Shown: in pieces, positions 1 through 13,083 of the stretch
Layout of the letters: each line of letters starts with the position of its first letter
Numbering within the stretch: the stretch's first letter is position 1
Origin: Liolophura sinensis
Lineage: Eukaryota > Mollusca > Polyplacophora > Chitonida > Chitonidae
Direction of reading: 5' to 3'
DNA: 64,000 bases
Assembly: GCF_032854445.1 (NCBI RefSeq)
Contig: NC_088295.1
Coordinates: forward strand, 54,233,249 to 54,297,248
The notes under the pieces: model-generated
Told to the model about the DNA's origin: nothing
The model's database searches: none
Seen by the model: the letters and a program-made list of their open reading frames with translations, nothing else
Program-made: the position numbers and the translations under genes

Positions 1-2044
1 CCTTTACAGACTTAATTGTGTGCATAGTGTGATGTCGACCTTGTGTCTGGTGGGGGTGAAGTAGGAATGTTAACGTACTAAATACTAAACTTGTGTTATG
101 CGGTCATCAAGATGAGCTCGGTTTTGAAACCATAAACCATAATGTTTCTATTTTGACGTCATGGTGTCTGGGTGGGAAATATCAAAATGTAAAAACAAAA
201 GTAATGTCTGACTGAGTGAAATATCACTTTTATCTGTGAAGGAAATTTTGACATTTCACCTTTATGTAAATAATAAAGTGGATATTCATATGACATGCCA
301 TAGAGCATAATGACCGACTATGTCTTATGAAATGTTCCCTCACGATATCTATCCTTGCACTCTTTGTACATACAACATTTGCATAACATACCATCATTCA
401 TGTAAATAATTTTGGTGTATTCTAATGTTAAACACCATGTCAACTTGACGAAGCTATTACCTAATGGTTCATAGTACAAACTGTTGCATCGTTTTTTCAC
501 ATTAGAAGTCTAGCTAAAACAATTGAACGATTATGCTGGTGTTAATTTTATGTTGAAATGGGAACACATGTTTTACGCCAAAATTTCCGTTAGTTCAATC
601 AGTTTGTTGACACATACAGTTATGTACCATTGGCTATTGTCTTATTTTGATACTGTGACAGAGTGCTTAATATGCCATGCGAGGTCTCACTTCCTGTCTT
701 ACTGGAACAATAGACACTTAAGACCCAACCAGCAGGCTGTCACTCATACATTTCCTCTATCTCACATGCACTGAAAATTACACTTCAGCTTTTCATCTAA
801 CTAAGGCAACATCAATTTCATTTTGTGTTTTATGGACAAGCTGACCCTATTGTGTACCCCTAAACAGCCTGCTTATTCAGCTGATGGTTACCTTAGACTG
901 ACTACATGTACTTGTAATGACGCATGGCCTACATATATATCCAGAAGTAAAGCACTTCAGCAGAACGAGCACTCACCAGTCATAAAGAGTTTTACTGGGT
1001 GATGGCTCCGTCAAGTACCACATCACAACATTTGTGAGAATTTCTTCTGTGAAGCCCGTCTGTTCACGCAGGCATTTTGCACTGTATTAAACTTAGTTTA
1101 GTCTGAATTAGTAATTTTGCTTTTCTGTTTGAGAAACTTTATTCAAATTTTTGTAAAATGTAATTTATCTGTTGTGAATTGCACCAACACACAGCATCAC
1201 CTGTTGCAAGTCCAGATTATAGTATACTGGTTGAAAGTATACTAACCTATCTTGATGAAGTTACTCTCTGTTCTGTGAAGGTCATTCTCAGTACAGTAGT
1301 AACCTGCCTTGATTATGCAATACATGAACTTAAAACATGTCAACTTTGTGGTGGTTACACAAGTAGGACATGGCATTGGCTGTCTCTGTAGTACATTTCC
1401 TATATATCTTATGTATACATACCCTAATTCAAACTTTTCGCATTTAAAAGAGCAACTTTCAGTGCAGTTTTTGCACATTTTTAATTTGATTTTGGAGCCC
1501 AAATTACATTGGTTGGATTAGCTTTTTGAGGGCCTCAGAAACAGTACGGTTTTACCAGTCTACACAGAATAATGCCTGGAGAATAAAACATAAACACCTT
1601 ACAAACATGTGAAAAGGTTGAAGAATTACAGTAGATATATGGCATTTTCAGTTTATGCTAGACAAACACAGGAAGTGTAGAGAAACATTCAGAGGAAGCA
1701 TATGCTGGTGTTTATTTATGACACACTTCTGCGAAAGCACAGTAAGGGATATTAATCTGGGTATGTCTGTCTGTCACGCTTTGGTTTACCATGTGTGATA
1801 ACTGCTCCAAATATTAGGGTTATTTTGAACAACCTACCTCAGATCAAGTTTGAAAACCAAACCAGATTTGTGCACAAATTTTACGCATTCAGTCGGCTGT
1901 TTCTCTGCAATAACTGTTTCACATATTGTCTCAAGTGATTTTGATAACATTTTGTGTGCAGATTCATTTTGTGGACCCTCCATTCAAGTTGGAAAACAAG
2001 CTTGATTCATTTTTTGCATTATGTGTGTCTATGTATCTTTTCAG
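1..2044 (+). other. Intron of the dynein heavy chain gene (upstream part)
   Basis: No exon is recognisable here. The first dynein exon in the window opens after a CAG at 2042-2044, so this stretch is the end of a long intron of the same gene. It holds one perfect CRE palindrome (TGACGTCA, 154-161), which by itself means little. Short open frames on both strands lack splice context and family resemblance. Confidence 0.6.
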
Positions 2045-5000
2045 GCCTATCCATCCCTCAAACCCCTAGCCTCCTGGGTGGTAGACTTGACAGCTCGGAT
2101 GAACTTCATCCATGACTGGATAGACAATGGAATCCCAAGCGTAAGTTGACATCAAATCAATGAACATTGAATATACCCAGACTGATGGTCAAGCAGTCAC
2201 TTTAGTTCAGATGAACTGCATTTTGTTGTATACAAGGGGGGGTATGAAAGTGTGTATAATGGAAAGCGCACTATCAGCAAAAAATAAGAAAAGAACAACT
2301 TTGGTCTGGTCTCTGGAATATGTATTATTAGTGAATGTTAGCAGTATAAAGTGTATAATAACATGATTCATAATATCTGGATTAGGAGACTTGTGAAAGT
2401 AGATGCAGCTGGATACTGAAAATGTACATCTCTGCACAGTATGATACGTATATTGGTATCATTTCTCTCTCTGAGAAAAATACATGCAGTGTTTATATGT
2501 TTGGAGTCTAAATTTGACAGTGGAGAAAAGGGTACAAGGCAGATATAATTATGTAGAGGTTAGAAGCAACATTGCTCTTTGTGGAGGGAGGCGGGTGGGG
2601 AGGCGGGGTTGGCTTGGTATTAACAAATATGCTAGTTACTTATGTATTACCACCTTCGGTCTTGTGCTTTAGTTACAGTGTTTACTTCCATTCACTCAGC
2701 TTGTGATTTGAGAGCATGGTATGTCTGTTTTCAGGTTTATTGGATTTCTGGATTCTTCTTCCCACAAGCCTTCCTCACAGGCACTCTGCAGAACTATGCC
2801 AGAAAGAGTGTCATTTCTATTGACACCATTTCGTTTGAGTTCAAGGTAACGGAAATTACAGTACATTGTTTCTTGGACAATGAGTTGATGTTTTATGTTA
2901 TTGCTGCCTGAGAGAAAACTGTACTTAACTGTTGTGTCAGAAAATCTTGGCAGCATTAATATTTGTTACAATACCATAAACCCAATTACACTTCACTCAT
3001 TATTCTGGTAGGGCTTGCAAAACACCTGAACATAATGTTTATTTCAGGCAGAAATATTTCCTCTTTGGCATGGTGACCATTTCAATCACCTTCTACTCTG
3101 TTAAATTTATTATAGTGTTTGTAGTTTTATGAAATAAGTATATGTGCAAGGGGGGTATGTGGGAAGGCCTGCCATGAACCTGTCAACGGTCATGGGTTTC
3201 CCTGTGGCTTAGTCTGGTTTCCTCCCACCACAGTGCTGACAGCTGTTGTGTCAGTGAAATATTTGTGAGTTAGACCTAAAGCACTGATCAAATAAATAAG
3301 TGTACATACACATGTACAAGGCAAAGATATGACTGACTTTTTCTGTTTGTGCAAAATCTGATATTTCAGTAGATTTAACTTTGTATACCGATTTATATAG
3401 CTAATTTCATCAGATCATATTGTAGTTTAACTTCAAAAGTGTGTGTTAACATCTTTGTGAAAAAAAAAGACATATTTGTGGAGTGTAGATGTATGTGTTG
3501 GATGTTGTAGGTGATGAGTGAAGCAAGCGATGACCTGAAGCAGGGGCCTGAGGACGGATGTTACATCAGGGGGCTGTTTGTAGAGGGCGCTCGCTGGGAC
3601 CCCGTCAGCTTCCTGTTAGCAGAATCCAAACCTAAGGAACTCTTCACAGACATGCCCGTCATGTGGCTCATTCCCAAGGCCAACAGGGTCCCGGCCACAA
3701 CAGGCTTCTATGAATGCCCTGTATATAAGACCCTCACACGAGCAGGTTAGTCATTTGTTACATGGCTGTATTGCAACTATTACATATTATTTTGCAAATC
3801 TGAAACAATTTGAGCTAGCAATGGTTTGATTTGGCACAGACATTTAGCTTAATCCAGTATTTGAGAAACAACAACATTTTATTACAACATTTCAGTACGT
3901 GACAAAGCAGAAAGTTTGCTACATGAATGCAATAGTTAAGCCCACTCCATTTGTTTTTGACAAATTTGTTTTCTACTGTGACAATTTAACAACATGGAAT
4001 TTGAATAAAGTGGCAGTTATTGTATGCACATTTTCCTTGATGCTTATAGTGCAGAGAGAGGAAAGATTTTGAGGTGAAGGTTAGAATCTGAGGTAATATC
4101 ATGAGACTACAATAGCTACATGTCACCCTGTGGCTTGATGTATTCTTTTTGCAAAAAATAAAACAAGCTTATTTAAGGTAACATATTAAAGTCAGCAGCC
4201 CATAGCCCATAGGATGTTAAACCAATAATTAGGTCTCCCTATAAGGGTAACGACTCTCAATATGTGTGACAGGGTATTGTCCTGATGATTTGTTTATGTA
4301 CAATTCCTGCTGATCAGTAATAGTTACGTTTTTTCAGTGACAGTGTTATGTACACCTCAAACACGTACAGGTTGTTGGTTATAGATACACAACTGAAATA
4401 TGGTGGTGGTCTGTATTCTTAGTATACTGAATATCCTTGGAGTTCCGGGTGCACCACATACCCCTTTAACCTGACCCAGATTGTCACCATAATGCATGTT
4501 ATTGAAAAGGCAAACTTGAAGAATGGATGACCTAGCTTTCCTGTGTAACTTAAACACAATTTCTCTTAAACTGATTTGAAAGGAACTTTTTTTAACCCAG
4601 CTGTAGTTCAAATTGCACATCTGACAGTCATGGGTTTCACCACAGGTTTTGTACTTATTCTTGATAAATAAATAAAATAAATAGCTCATACTGTGCTATT
4701 AACAAGCTCTACTAGAACAGAGTATGTATAGCTTTATATAGGTCAACACTCTTGCTGTACCCTACAAATCAGTGATCTTTACCATATGAACAATCATATA
4801 GAGAACTTCTTCTTGAAAATCAGTAAGCTTATGTTAAGTTTAGCATTTTCTTTGAGATTAACAAGTAGAAAAGGTTATGAACTTAGCAGTTGTGTCGGGA
4901 AGGCTCGCATCACCATGTCATTTCGGTCATAGTTAATGTGCTTGGTTTCCTCCCACCATAATGCCAGCCACCGTCATATAAGTGAAATAATCTTGAGTAC

Positions 5001-5987
5001 GACGTCAAACACCAATCAAATAAATAAATAAATAACGTTATGACTGCTTTTAAAAAGTATCCATTTTGAGTACAGTAGTAACATTTGAAATCTGGGGCTG
5101 CTTGCACAAAGGGATCGTAAGCCTAAGTTGATTGTAGGTTCACGATCGCAGCCTTAGCTAACAATCGACATCCTCTTACACGAAGGGATTGTAAGCTACG
5201 ATAGGTGTAATTTACAATCAGAAATCGGGTTGACTCAGTAGTAAGTATTTACAATCACCCCAAATTTAATGTCAAGTACAAATACTTGTCTTAGGTATAC
5301 TGGTGATTAGTACTTTTCGACTTGGTGTACAAAGATGTGCAATGTAATTGTTTCAAAAAGATATTAAGAGGACGTTTCCACGTGTTGTTGCTGTTAACTG
5401 CTAAATCATTATGATGTAGAACTCTTTCGAAAATGAAGGCAAGAAAAGTTTTTGACCGGTACATTGTCCATTTACAGCGGCCACCTTTATTTACGAGTCA
5501 AATTTCCTTACAGTCGCCATTGTAACTTAAAAATTTACAATCCTGCAATTTACAGTTACAATTTACAATTCCTTTGTGTATTTCTACAATCAGTTGTAAA
5601 TTCACTTGTGGGGTCTTCAATCAGTTGTAGTTACAATCTCTTGTGTAAGTGAGCCCAGAACCTGGTATTTGCTACCTTCCAAAGTTTTGTGGACTGTATA
5701 ATTATCACCAGTAAATGTATGTGCATTTTGATTCTAGCTGTCACAATAAAAAAGATGTTTCATATGAGAGAGCTTTGTGTGATGAGTCAGTAAAAACGAA
5801 GTAACATGCAAATCTCAGAGTTGTAGTCATATTCTGTAATCATAGTATTATGAATCTTTTGACAGGTACACTTTCCACCACTGGCCACTCTACCAACTTT
5901 GTGTTTGCTGTGGAGATTCCCTCAGACAAACCTCAGAAGCACTGGATCAAAAGAGGCGTGGCTCTACTCTGTGCCCTTAATTATTAA
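2045..5987 (+). CDS. DNAH1: Axonemal dynein heavy chain, C-terminal exons (DNAH1-like), partial
   Basis: The exons are 2045-2140, 2735-2845, 3511-3745 and 5866-5987. They have GT/AG borders and compatible phases, give 187 C-terminal residues and stop at TAA 5985-5987. The protein would be a force-generating ATPase of the ciliary/flagellar inner arm. The visible part is the end of the AAA+ ring and the C-terminal domain. Diagnostic stretches are [74 protein letters not shown] and the ending [15 protein letters not shown]. These are typical of axonemal heavy chains. From memory of the family, the ISIDTI.F.FKV segment and the ending [14 protein letters not shown] fit DNAH1 better than DNAH3, DNAH7 or DNAH12. 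No motor or P-loop part is in the window, so the orthology call rests on the tail only. The frame is intact. The introns carry SINEs and a MITE. Confidence 0.9.
3158..3300 (-). repeat. SINE fragment, minus orientation, in dynein intron
   Basis: This is a diverged copy of the tRNA-SINE family also seen at 4893, 41075 and 50209. It keeps the core TTTCCTCCCACCA, a GTGAAATAT word and the terminal ATCAAATAAATAA. The tRNA-like head is not recognisable. Confidence 0.65.
4893..5034 (-). repeat. SINE fragment, minus orientation, in dynein intron
   Basis: It has the same core as the other copies (TTTCCTCCCACCATAATG, GTGAAATAATCTTGAGTACG) and ends in ACACCAATCAAATAAATAAA. The tRNA-like head is missing or unrecognisable. 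It lies about 60 bp upstream of the MITE at 5094. Confidence 0.75.
5094..5656. mobile_element. MITE-like element with ~40 bp terminal inverted repeats
   Basis: The left end reads GGGGCTGCTTGCACAAAGGG and continues to about 5140. The reverse complement of the right end begins GGGCTCACTTACACAAGAG. The two can be aligned over about 40 bp, both including a TTGTA/GATTG-rich inner part. The inside is AT-rich, repeats TTACAATC-type words many times, and has a second TIR-like block near 5174-5215 (TTACACGAAGGGATTGTAAG). No transposase frame is present. It is a non-autonomous DNA element, related by its ends to the copy at 44826-44954. Confidence 0.7.
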
Positions 5988-6007
5988 ATCATTTCAGAAT
6001 TACGTGG

Positions 6008-6013
6008 AATAAA
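6008..6013 (+). other. Poly(A) signal AATAAA, dynein gene
   Basis: A canonical hexamer 21 bases after the dynein stop codon. The nearness makes a very short 3' UTR possible. The second AATAAA at 6819-6824 is the alternative. Confidence 0.4.
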
Positions 6014-9000
6014 CTGCTGTACACTTATTCAGTCACCCAGTGAAATATTCTTCTTTCAAACCTGAATTTGATATTTGACTACTTTTTCTGTGATACATTT
6101 TCTGTGATACAAGAGCTTATTGTTATTTCAACTGTAAACAACTTAAGATTTGTAAGATGGGTGGGAGATTAAGTTAAACTCTCTAGATAACACAATTAGA
6201 CATTGCTCTCTGTTAATTAAGCAGTTGCAAGGTTAAGTAGTTCTTTGGTTATGCATGTACATCTGATGTACAGGCTCATATACCTGGTCTGTATGTGTTA
6301 ACAGATTATTTTACCACACTGTGATACAATACATTTCTGAGACTCTATTGACTGTTTGTTGGGTGAGTTTTCCTTTAGTCCTTAAAACATTATAGGTACG
6401 TTATAGTTAAGTGCTAAGTGGATATTGTATTCAGATCTGTCTGACATTCCATTTATCTTGAGAGAAACCTAGATTGGTGTTCCATTCTTAACAGTATAAT
6501 TTGGTTGGATAAACAACTGGTAATGTTCATTCAAAAAAAAAAATGTCATTGTCAAAAATGGCAAAACAAATAAACCAGATTGTTACAGTTCACGATTTTG
6601 GTATTTTGGGATACATACAACCTTTGTTTGTGTTCATGAAAAAAAAACAAAAACGAACACCTCTTTTCACATAACTGAGTTAATTTGTGAGTTAGCCTTT
6701 ACCAAAATTATCTTGTTGTTGTTTGAGGTCATGTGGTAAATTTGCTACCTGTGTATAAGTCCTCTGCTGTGCATTTCATTACATATCTTTGCAGTTAATA
6801 GTTTAGCTTTAAGAATTAAATAAAAGTGCTTGTTATGCAGTCATGCAGTGTTCAGAGCTTTTTAATTTACTGTATTAGATGGGATGAGATGGAAATCATT
6901 ACTAATAACAGAATATTTGGGATATAATTAAGTGCGCTTGTAAGAAACCGGTATTTCCCATCCATTGTCTGTGTGAATGAAGAACAAGATGTGAAGATAT
7001 CGCCATACATGTAGATGGCAGAATATCTCGTGGCATGTTCTGTGTGAACGAGCTACCATGCGTAAGGATATATTTGAACACCACTGAGAGGGTGACAGAT
7101 CCCATCACATGCACGTTTATGAATGGTGAATTGTGGCAGTTACCATCAAATGTTTTTAAGACCTCTTAGACGACACCAATTTTATTTTTGTGTTTCACGG
7201 GTGAACAGATACTAAAAATCCAAAAATGGAATGGAAATTCACCATTTTATCTCGTCCGTTCTTGATATTTTTTATGATTGTTCTCGTTCTTCAAGGTTTT
7301 TCATGTAAATAGGTGTTCAGGAGGAAAATCTCCTGTGACCGTCCCCATTTCCCACAAATTAGACAACTTGAACTTTATTTTATTTTTAAACCCACCGACA
7401 ATACTGAAAAATATTTATTCTTCTCCTAAACCATACATAGTTTTTCACTACTGAATGGCTATGGAGACGTTAAGCTTTCAGCGCAAAGGCTTTGCTTAAT
7501 TGTTTTGTCAGTTATAATGCTTCTGGTGTTACCGAGTTACATAGGCCTGTCCCAGACTTCAGTATATAACCACATCTGTAACCGTATAAGCTTACAATCT
7601 CTCATTGTTATTACGTCATCAGTGATAATTACGTACGTGCGCTGTGTGAAATCGACCACACAGAGATTCGAATCAACTCATGTTGAACACCCGCTAAACA
7701 GTACTTTACATCGATGGGTAGATCTAACGTTCATGGTTGGACATTTTGCCAAAATAATCAACATGACATGTTTTGTTCATAGACAGACGTTAAGTTAGTC
7801 ACACTCTGTCGCGTGGTGTGAGCCTTGGGTAGAAGAAACTTAACGAAGTCAGTGAAGACTGCTACATGTCGACTTCCATGCATGTTTGTTAATTTGGCCT
7901 CGTGGATATATGTAGATCTTTAATAAATGTAATATTTGCAGTGTGTGTGTTGTCTATGCCTTGTCAGTGGATATTTCACAGTCGCTCTGAGCACGCACAT
8001 GTACGTCAGTGGACTGGAGATGCAGATGTTATCGAACTATCGGTGACACTCTGGAGGCTGACAATGCGTCGTACATAATCCAGCTGACCACCCGACGATC
8101 GATAAAGCTCTATAAAAGTACTGTGCAGATCAATGAAAATTCTCTGATCGCTTGCACACCTGTTGCAAATAGGCCTACAGCGCATGCCAGGAGAAGGCGG
8201 CATGTCCTTATAATCGTACACCATTAAACCATTAAATATACGTCCATATTACAGGTTTTAATACCATTCAGCAAGTATTCGCGTAGGCCCTGTACATATA
8301 TCCCAGTTGCACATACATGGGAACGATCTATTTATATATAAAACGCCCACGGCATATATATCGATCACATTTAAAAAAATGAACTTTGTCTGCATGTGTA
8401 TGTACAGGAATTCAGTTGCTGATGGAAATGTACAGGTTAAAGTTGTAGAGGCCATTCTGTATACCCAGTCGACATCCATTCACTTACACTTTATTTTCGG
8501 TATACAGATACCAGCTCCTTCGTTCGACGCCCCCCCCCCCCAATCCAAACCATATCATACAATTACAAGAGAGACATTATCCCAAAAATCAGCATGTGTT
8601 ATGAAGTGTCTTGTCGATCACCATAAGACATTTACGTGTGTGGCAAGTCGTATCCACGTAAACTCGCACTCTGACCAAATCGTTCATGTTCATATTGTAT
8701 CCAAATGCAGTAAAGTTAATAACTTATCAAATATTCAAAACATTCGCAGGCACTCTGTTTGGTGTTAACAGCGCTTGTATTGTTTCCCCATTATATAAGT
8801 AATACATCCATGAAACATATACATAATCACACATGTACGAAAAACACGCCGAGTACAAAGAACGCATATTTAATTACATAAATGCGCGCACGTCATTATC
8901 AGCGAATTATATCCTATATATCCCAATTATGTCCTATATCCTGCATTGTCAAATAATTAAGTCATATTAAGTTGTTCTTTATTCAGTCATACAGGCCTAC

Positions 9001-10166
9001 CGGTAAACCTGCCGAAAAGCTGCATGAAGATCTACTCATCTAATAATTACGTGTGTACATTGAATATACATGTTTAATCCCCATTCATGTCACAGTGAAC
9101 TAAATTACTGATCAACATATTGATAACTGACCGTTTTGCCCCGCGAGGTATGCCCCCCCCCCCCCCCAACCATGTTTGTGAGGGAAGCGGAGGAGGGGAC
9201 AAGTACGTCTATAGGTTTATAATTCAGGCGTCTATGGCAGCACAGTCAGGAACCTGTCCATTACATAACACATTCGTTTAACTTACAGTTATACAGTTTC
9301 GTTTAAATGATCTTGAAATCGATAATAGTTCTTCTGCACGACATTCAGAAGAAAAAAAGAGAGAAAAATAAGAAGCAATCCTATATGTAGAAGCCAACAT
9401 CTGATTATAGTTATTCTATACTGTAATTCTCAGTTCCCCCAAACAAGTCATTTCTTTTCACAAATTGACCAGTTGCCTATCTCACCGGTTGCTTATGACC
9501 ATTGCTATACCACACTGTCGCGTCGCTAACCGTGATTTTACACACTGTGTTGTGAATAATCTTCTATATAAATTAAAACTATAAAGTAACAGTTTATGCT
9601 AAGTGCATTTCATATATACGGTAGAAGTTCGGCAGCGCGGTGTTCAGATCCAACATAGCTCGGCAAAGTTTCTTCCATCTATATACACGTATTACAGATT
9701 GTACAGGAATAGGTTAATTATATTAAGTGAGATATTATTCGACACGATGTATAACAACAATCAAATACGCTGTAAATTAACTAATGAAATTAACATAACG
9801 AAATGTCGCACCTTTATAGAAGCATCTGCAGAGACGAGTGTAGTTCTTGAAGAGTCTGCGGGACCATTGCATGCATGCATGCGTATATTGGCCTGTGGAT
9901 ATGTGTATATGTTATACATGTATATGATATCCAAGAAGTTGTCATCCATCTACGGAAATAATGTTCCTGCTGCATGCTCCCAATTATACTCAGAGGTGTG
10001 TCAGTACACACCTCGCTGAATGCGAGGTGCGAAGTAAAGATACATACATGTATGGCAACGAAATGATTGCATTTTGGACACCAGATTTGCATTTGCATGC
10101 CTCGAAGTTGGAAGACCTGGGATAAAACCCGCGTCGGGTCATATACCACAGACTTTAAAAATGACA

Positions 10167-10452
10167 CCTGTTGCTGCCTCGCTTGGCTCTCAGCATTGAG
10201 AGGTTAGGGCAAGGAAACAGGACTGGTTGCATGAACCGATGTCATTATAATGTGACTGGGTGCATGTGCGGAGTGATATGTCTACACGGTGTCTTCGGCA
10301 CGATACTTCAGTGCCATGCATACGACTTTGGCGGCACCCATGCATGTATACTCGCCCTGCCATAAGCAGAGACAATATATATGTATATGTACACATCCAA
10401 TTACACCTCGTGGTCATATGACTGAAAATTGTTAAGTACGATGTAAAAACTA
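10167..10452 (+). repeat. Diverged copy of a second SINE-like family
   Basis: It shares with 61440-61702 an opening CAGCATT...AGAGG/GGGGATAG...CAA...GACTGGTTG and a closing TCATATGA.TGAAAA..TTAAG.ACGA.GT.AAA. The distance between the two blocks is about the same in both copies. The middle is strongly diverged. No coding capacity is seen. Confidence 0.45.
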
Positions 10453-13083
10453 CAGGCATTGATGTACCAAACTGTGGTCCTTCGTTTTTACCCTCGTTGT
10501 AATTTCAATTCAATTTCCATGCAACACAGAAAGTGTTGCCGGAAACCAAACAACATACAAGAAAACAGACAGAATAAAAGGAATGTGAGATACCCATGAC
10601 CTCATTTTGCGAGTATAGGCTTTTCGAAAGTTATTCCGTTCTTTAAAAAAAAACTGCAAGGAACACGTGTGAGATTAGAAATGGTGCTAGTGGCGTGAAA
10701 GGCCTTTTTTTAATATTAAACTTTAGCATGCAGATCGTCAAAGACATAACGGTGATTGGTAAACTGCATGCACTGACAGACGTGTTCAAGAAAACGAATT
10801 TCTACTTTCCGCTTTGCATGAACAACTTGCATATTATGAAATGAAAGTCATGTAGGAGCATACAAAGACGAAGCTCTCATGGTACGACTGCATGATCTAA
10901 ACATGAAAACTTTAAAGTAAAAAAGTTATCCTTAATATGCATATAGGCCTGTACATGTGTATTACAGTTCAGTTTTAGCTTGTAAAGGATTTTTCAAATA
11001 CATATAGGACCTATATACCTTCCTAAATGTCGCACGTTCATGTATGTAATTTACGGTTATTGTATACATGTATACTTGGCATATATAACGCCTGGCTTGT
11101 ATAAATTCGCCTGCAGTGCATCTGTATATGCATGTGATGAAAATTGGTTGAATTTAAATTACATCCAGTATATATACTGAAAAATCAGCACCGCATCTTG
11201 CGTGCTAAGAATAGCTGTGGCACTGTTATGCAGGATTAAGATTGTACAGATGGGTTAAAATATTCACATGTGCTCCTAGCATGCATGCACTGGAAAAATG
11301 AATGATAATGGATCGCGCATGCATACGGTATTATTAGAGTGCCACTGTCGATGTATAGCGTCTGCAGATCAGCTGTACATGCAGCGTGGTCAACTTCGGC
11401 CATGCAGTGACCGCCCACTGCTGTGTCCACTCAAGTCGGTCAGTCTGTAGGGTTAATTAAACCCAGTGTGGAGCTGTAAGGAAATTCACACTCCAGGTTA
11501 GGAGTGGAGCAGGAAAGAAAGAAAAGTGACAAGCTGTTCCTCTTGCACGAGATTAACCTAGTGAAGTACCCATGCATCCAGTGACTTATTGCCTAGGCGT
11601 CAGCTCGCGTCTTACCATTCTTAATTCTGTCGGGTCCAGCCACTAATCTGGTAACAGCCCATTATATGCCCTCTGATCTGGTAACATCTGGGTATCCATG
11701 TACTATACCGCAACCCTACTCCAATTTCTTGAGGAAATTGCCCATGCTTCGTTCTGGCAACAGGTTTCTAGCCATTGCGTGGACATCTATCGCGTTATTT
11801 TAACAGTCGACGTACATGCATGCATGATATTGATGGCACCTTACAGAATAGACTAGATGCCTGTGCTCTTGGTTTATATTTATTTTCTCGTTCTTTTCTT
11901 GTTGTTTACCTATATAAAGCATTTTTTATCGTAAACACGGGATGTAGATATTTATTTATTAAACTTATGCAAGTTTGCTTATATATAAATATATAGAGAA
12001 GAAAAATGGGGTTTAAAAAACTATATGAAACGAGTTTTTACAGCATGTGAACAATATTCTCAGCATATTGTATCTTGCCCAGCGCGCTGGACTGAACTCT
12101 TTAATCCTTTTTATGGCCATTGATCCTATGGCAGTTGCTGGTGTACGCACCTGTACATCAATCCAAGAAGTGCTGGGTGAATATAATGTTGTTTGACTTC
12201 TAAACAGCACATGCACACCGAAAGGTAAATGTAACTTCGGCCGACATAATAAGAAAGTAACGAAACTCTATGAACATTTGCCGGGTCCAAACATCGAATG
12301 CCAAAAAAATTAGCATATATATATATATGGAATTCGCTGATTGATACTAATATACTCATAGAACTAAGTATCGGTGTGTGGTTTGTACATCACCGGTATT
12401 AAAGATCATAACATACTGGATGTGCTATACGTCAAGCAGTGTAAGGCCCCAAAATCAACAAAACGCACCATGCTGACAGCAAGTTGTGAACTGATGAGCG
12501 GAATTTAAACAATTAGGCGGGACCTCCACTGAGAGGCCCCTGTGGATTCGCTGAGTTAGGCTCAGTCATCTCATGATGTAAAGCTAAGCGTTAATCCACC
12601 GATCAACAATAATATAACAACATGTGCTTTTCTGTTTATAATAATTTATTCAGGACCTGTGCGATCTGATTGGTTAGCAAGCAAGACGTGGCCATATAGC
12701 CGTGGACCACAGATAATAATATTCATTCGCCGAAAATACGTCACGGACGAAGTTGTGCGACACATGGACTATACTGGTCTGCAGACAGTACACAACTGTC
12801 CATTGTAATACATACATCAGAGTGGTGTAGTAGAGAGCGTGGGAGTTCTTATTACGTGGGGTATGCTGTGAGCATCGTGTGTTACTGGTTTTCATCGCGG
12901 AGTGTTACAGTGGTGAGGCGGTCGCTCCTCACTGACACTGTAGTAAGTCTGCCGTCAACAGGTCAGCTGTGAAGTTGGCGAAGTTCGAAGTAAAGTTTAT
13001 GTAGACAGAATAACTGTCATTTCCCCGGCCTGTCTAACCCTCGGAGTTTCTCTGAGGGCCGGTGACGACTCTGCTAAACGACC

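Larger units (their letters stand above)
5988..13083. other. Spacer between the dynein gene and the CREB3L gene
   Basis: It starts with the dynein 3' UTR. A canonical AATAAA lies at 6008-6013 and another at 6819-6824. No coding exon is convincing. The longest open frames (8307-8768 and 9603-10019, + strand) have no recognisable domain and are rich in simple-sequence words. Poly-C runs lie at 8531-8541 and about 9152-9167. A perfect 8-bp-stem hairpin (AGGTGTGT / ACACACCT) lies at about 9993-10012. The last roughly 200 bases are probably the CREB3L promoter and 5' UTR. They include a CRE half-site-like TACGTCA at 12737-12743. Confidence 0.55.

Noticed and set aside
8006-8227. Two 72-codon frames on opposite strands over the same bases
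   Set aside because: Mirror-image open frames without family resemblance. Chance is the simplest explanation.
8307-8768. 153-codon plus-strand open frame
   Set aside because: No domain, no splice context, spans a poly-C run and low-complexity AT-rich sequence; the composition is like the surrounding spacer.
9603-10019. 138-codon plus-strand open frame with overlapping minus-strand frames
   Set aside because: Frames are open on both strands over the same bases, the sequence resembles no family, and it lies in TGCATG/TATATG-rich spacer.
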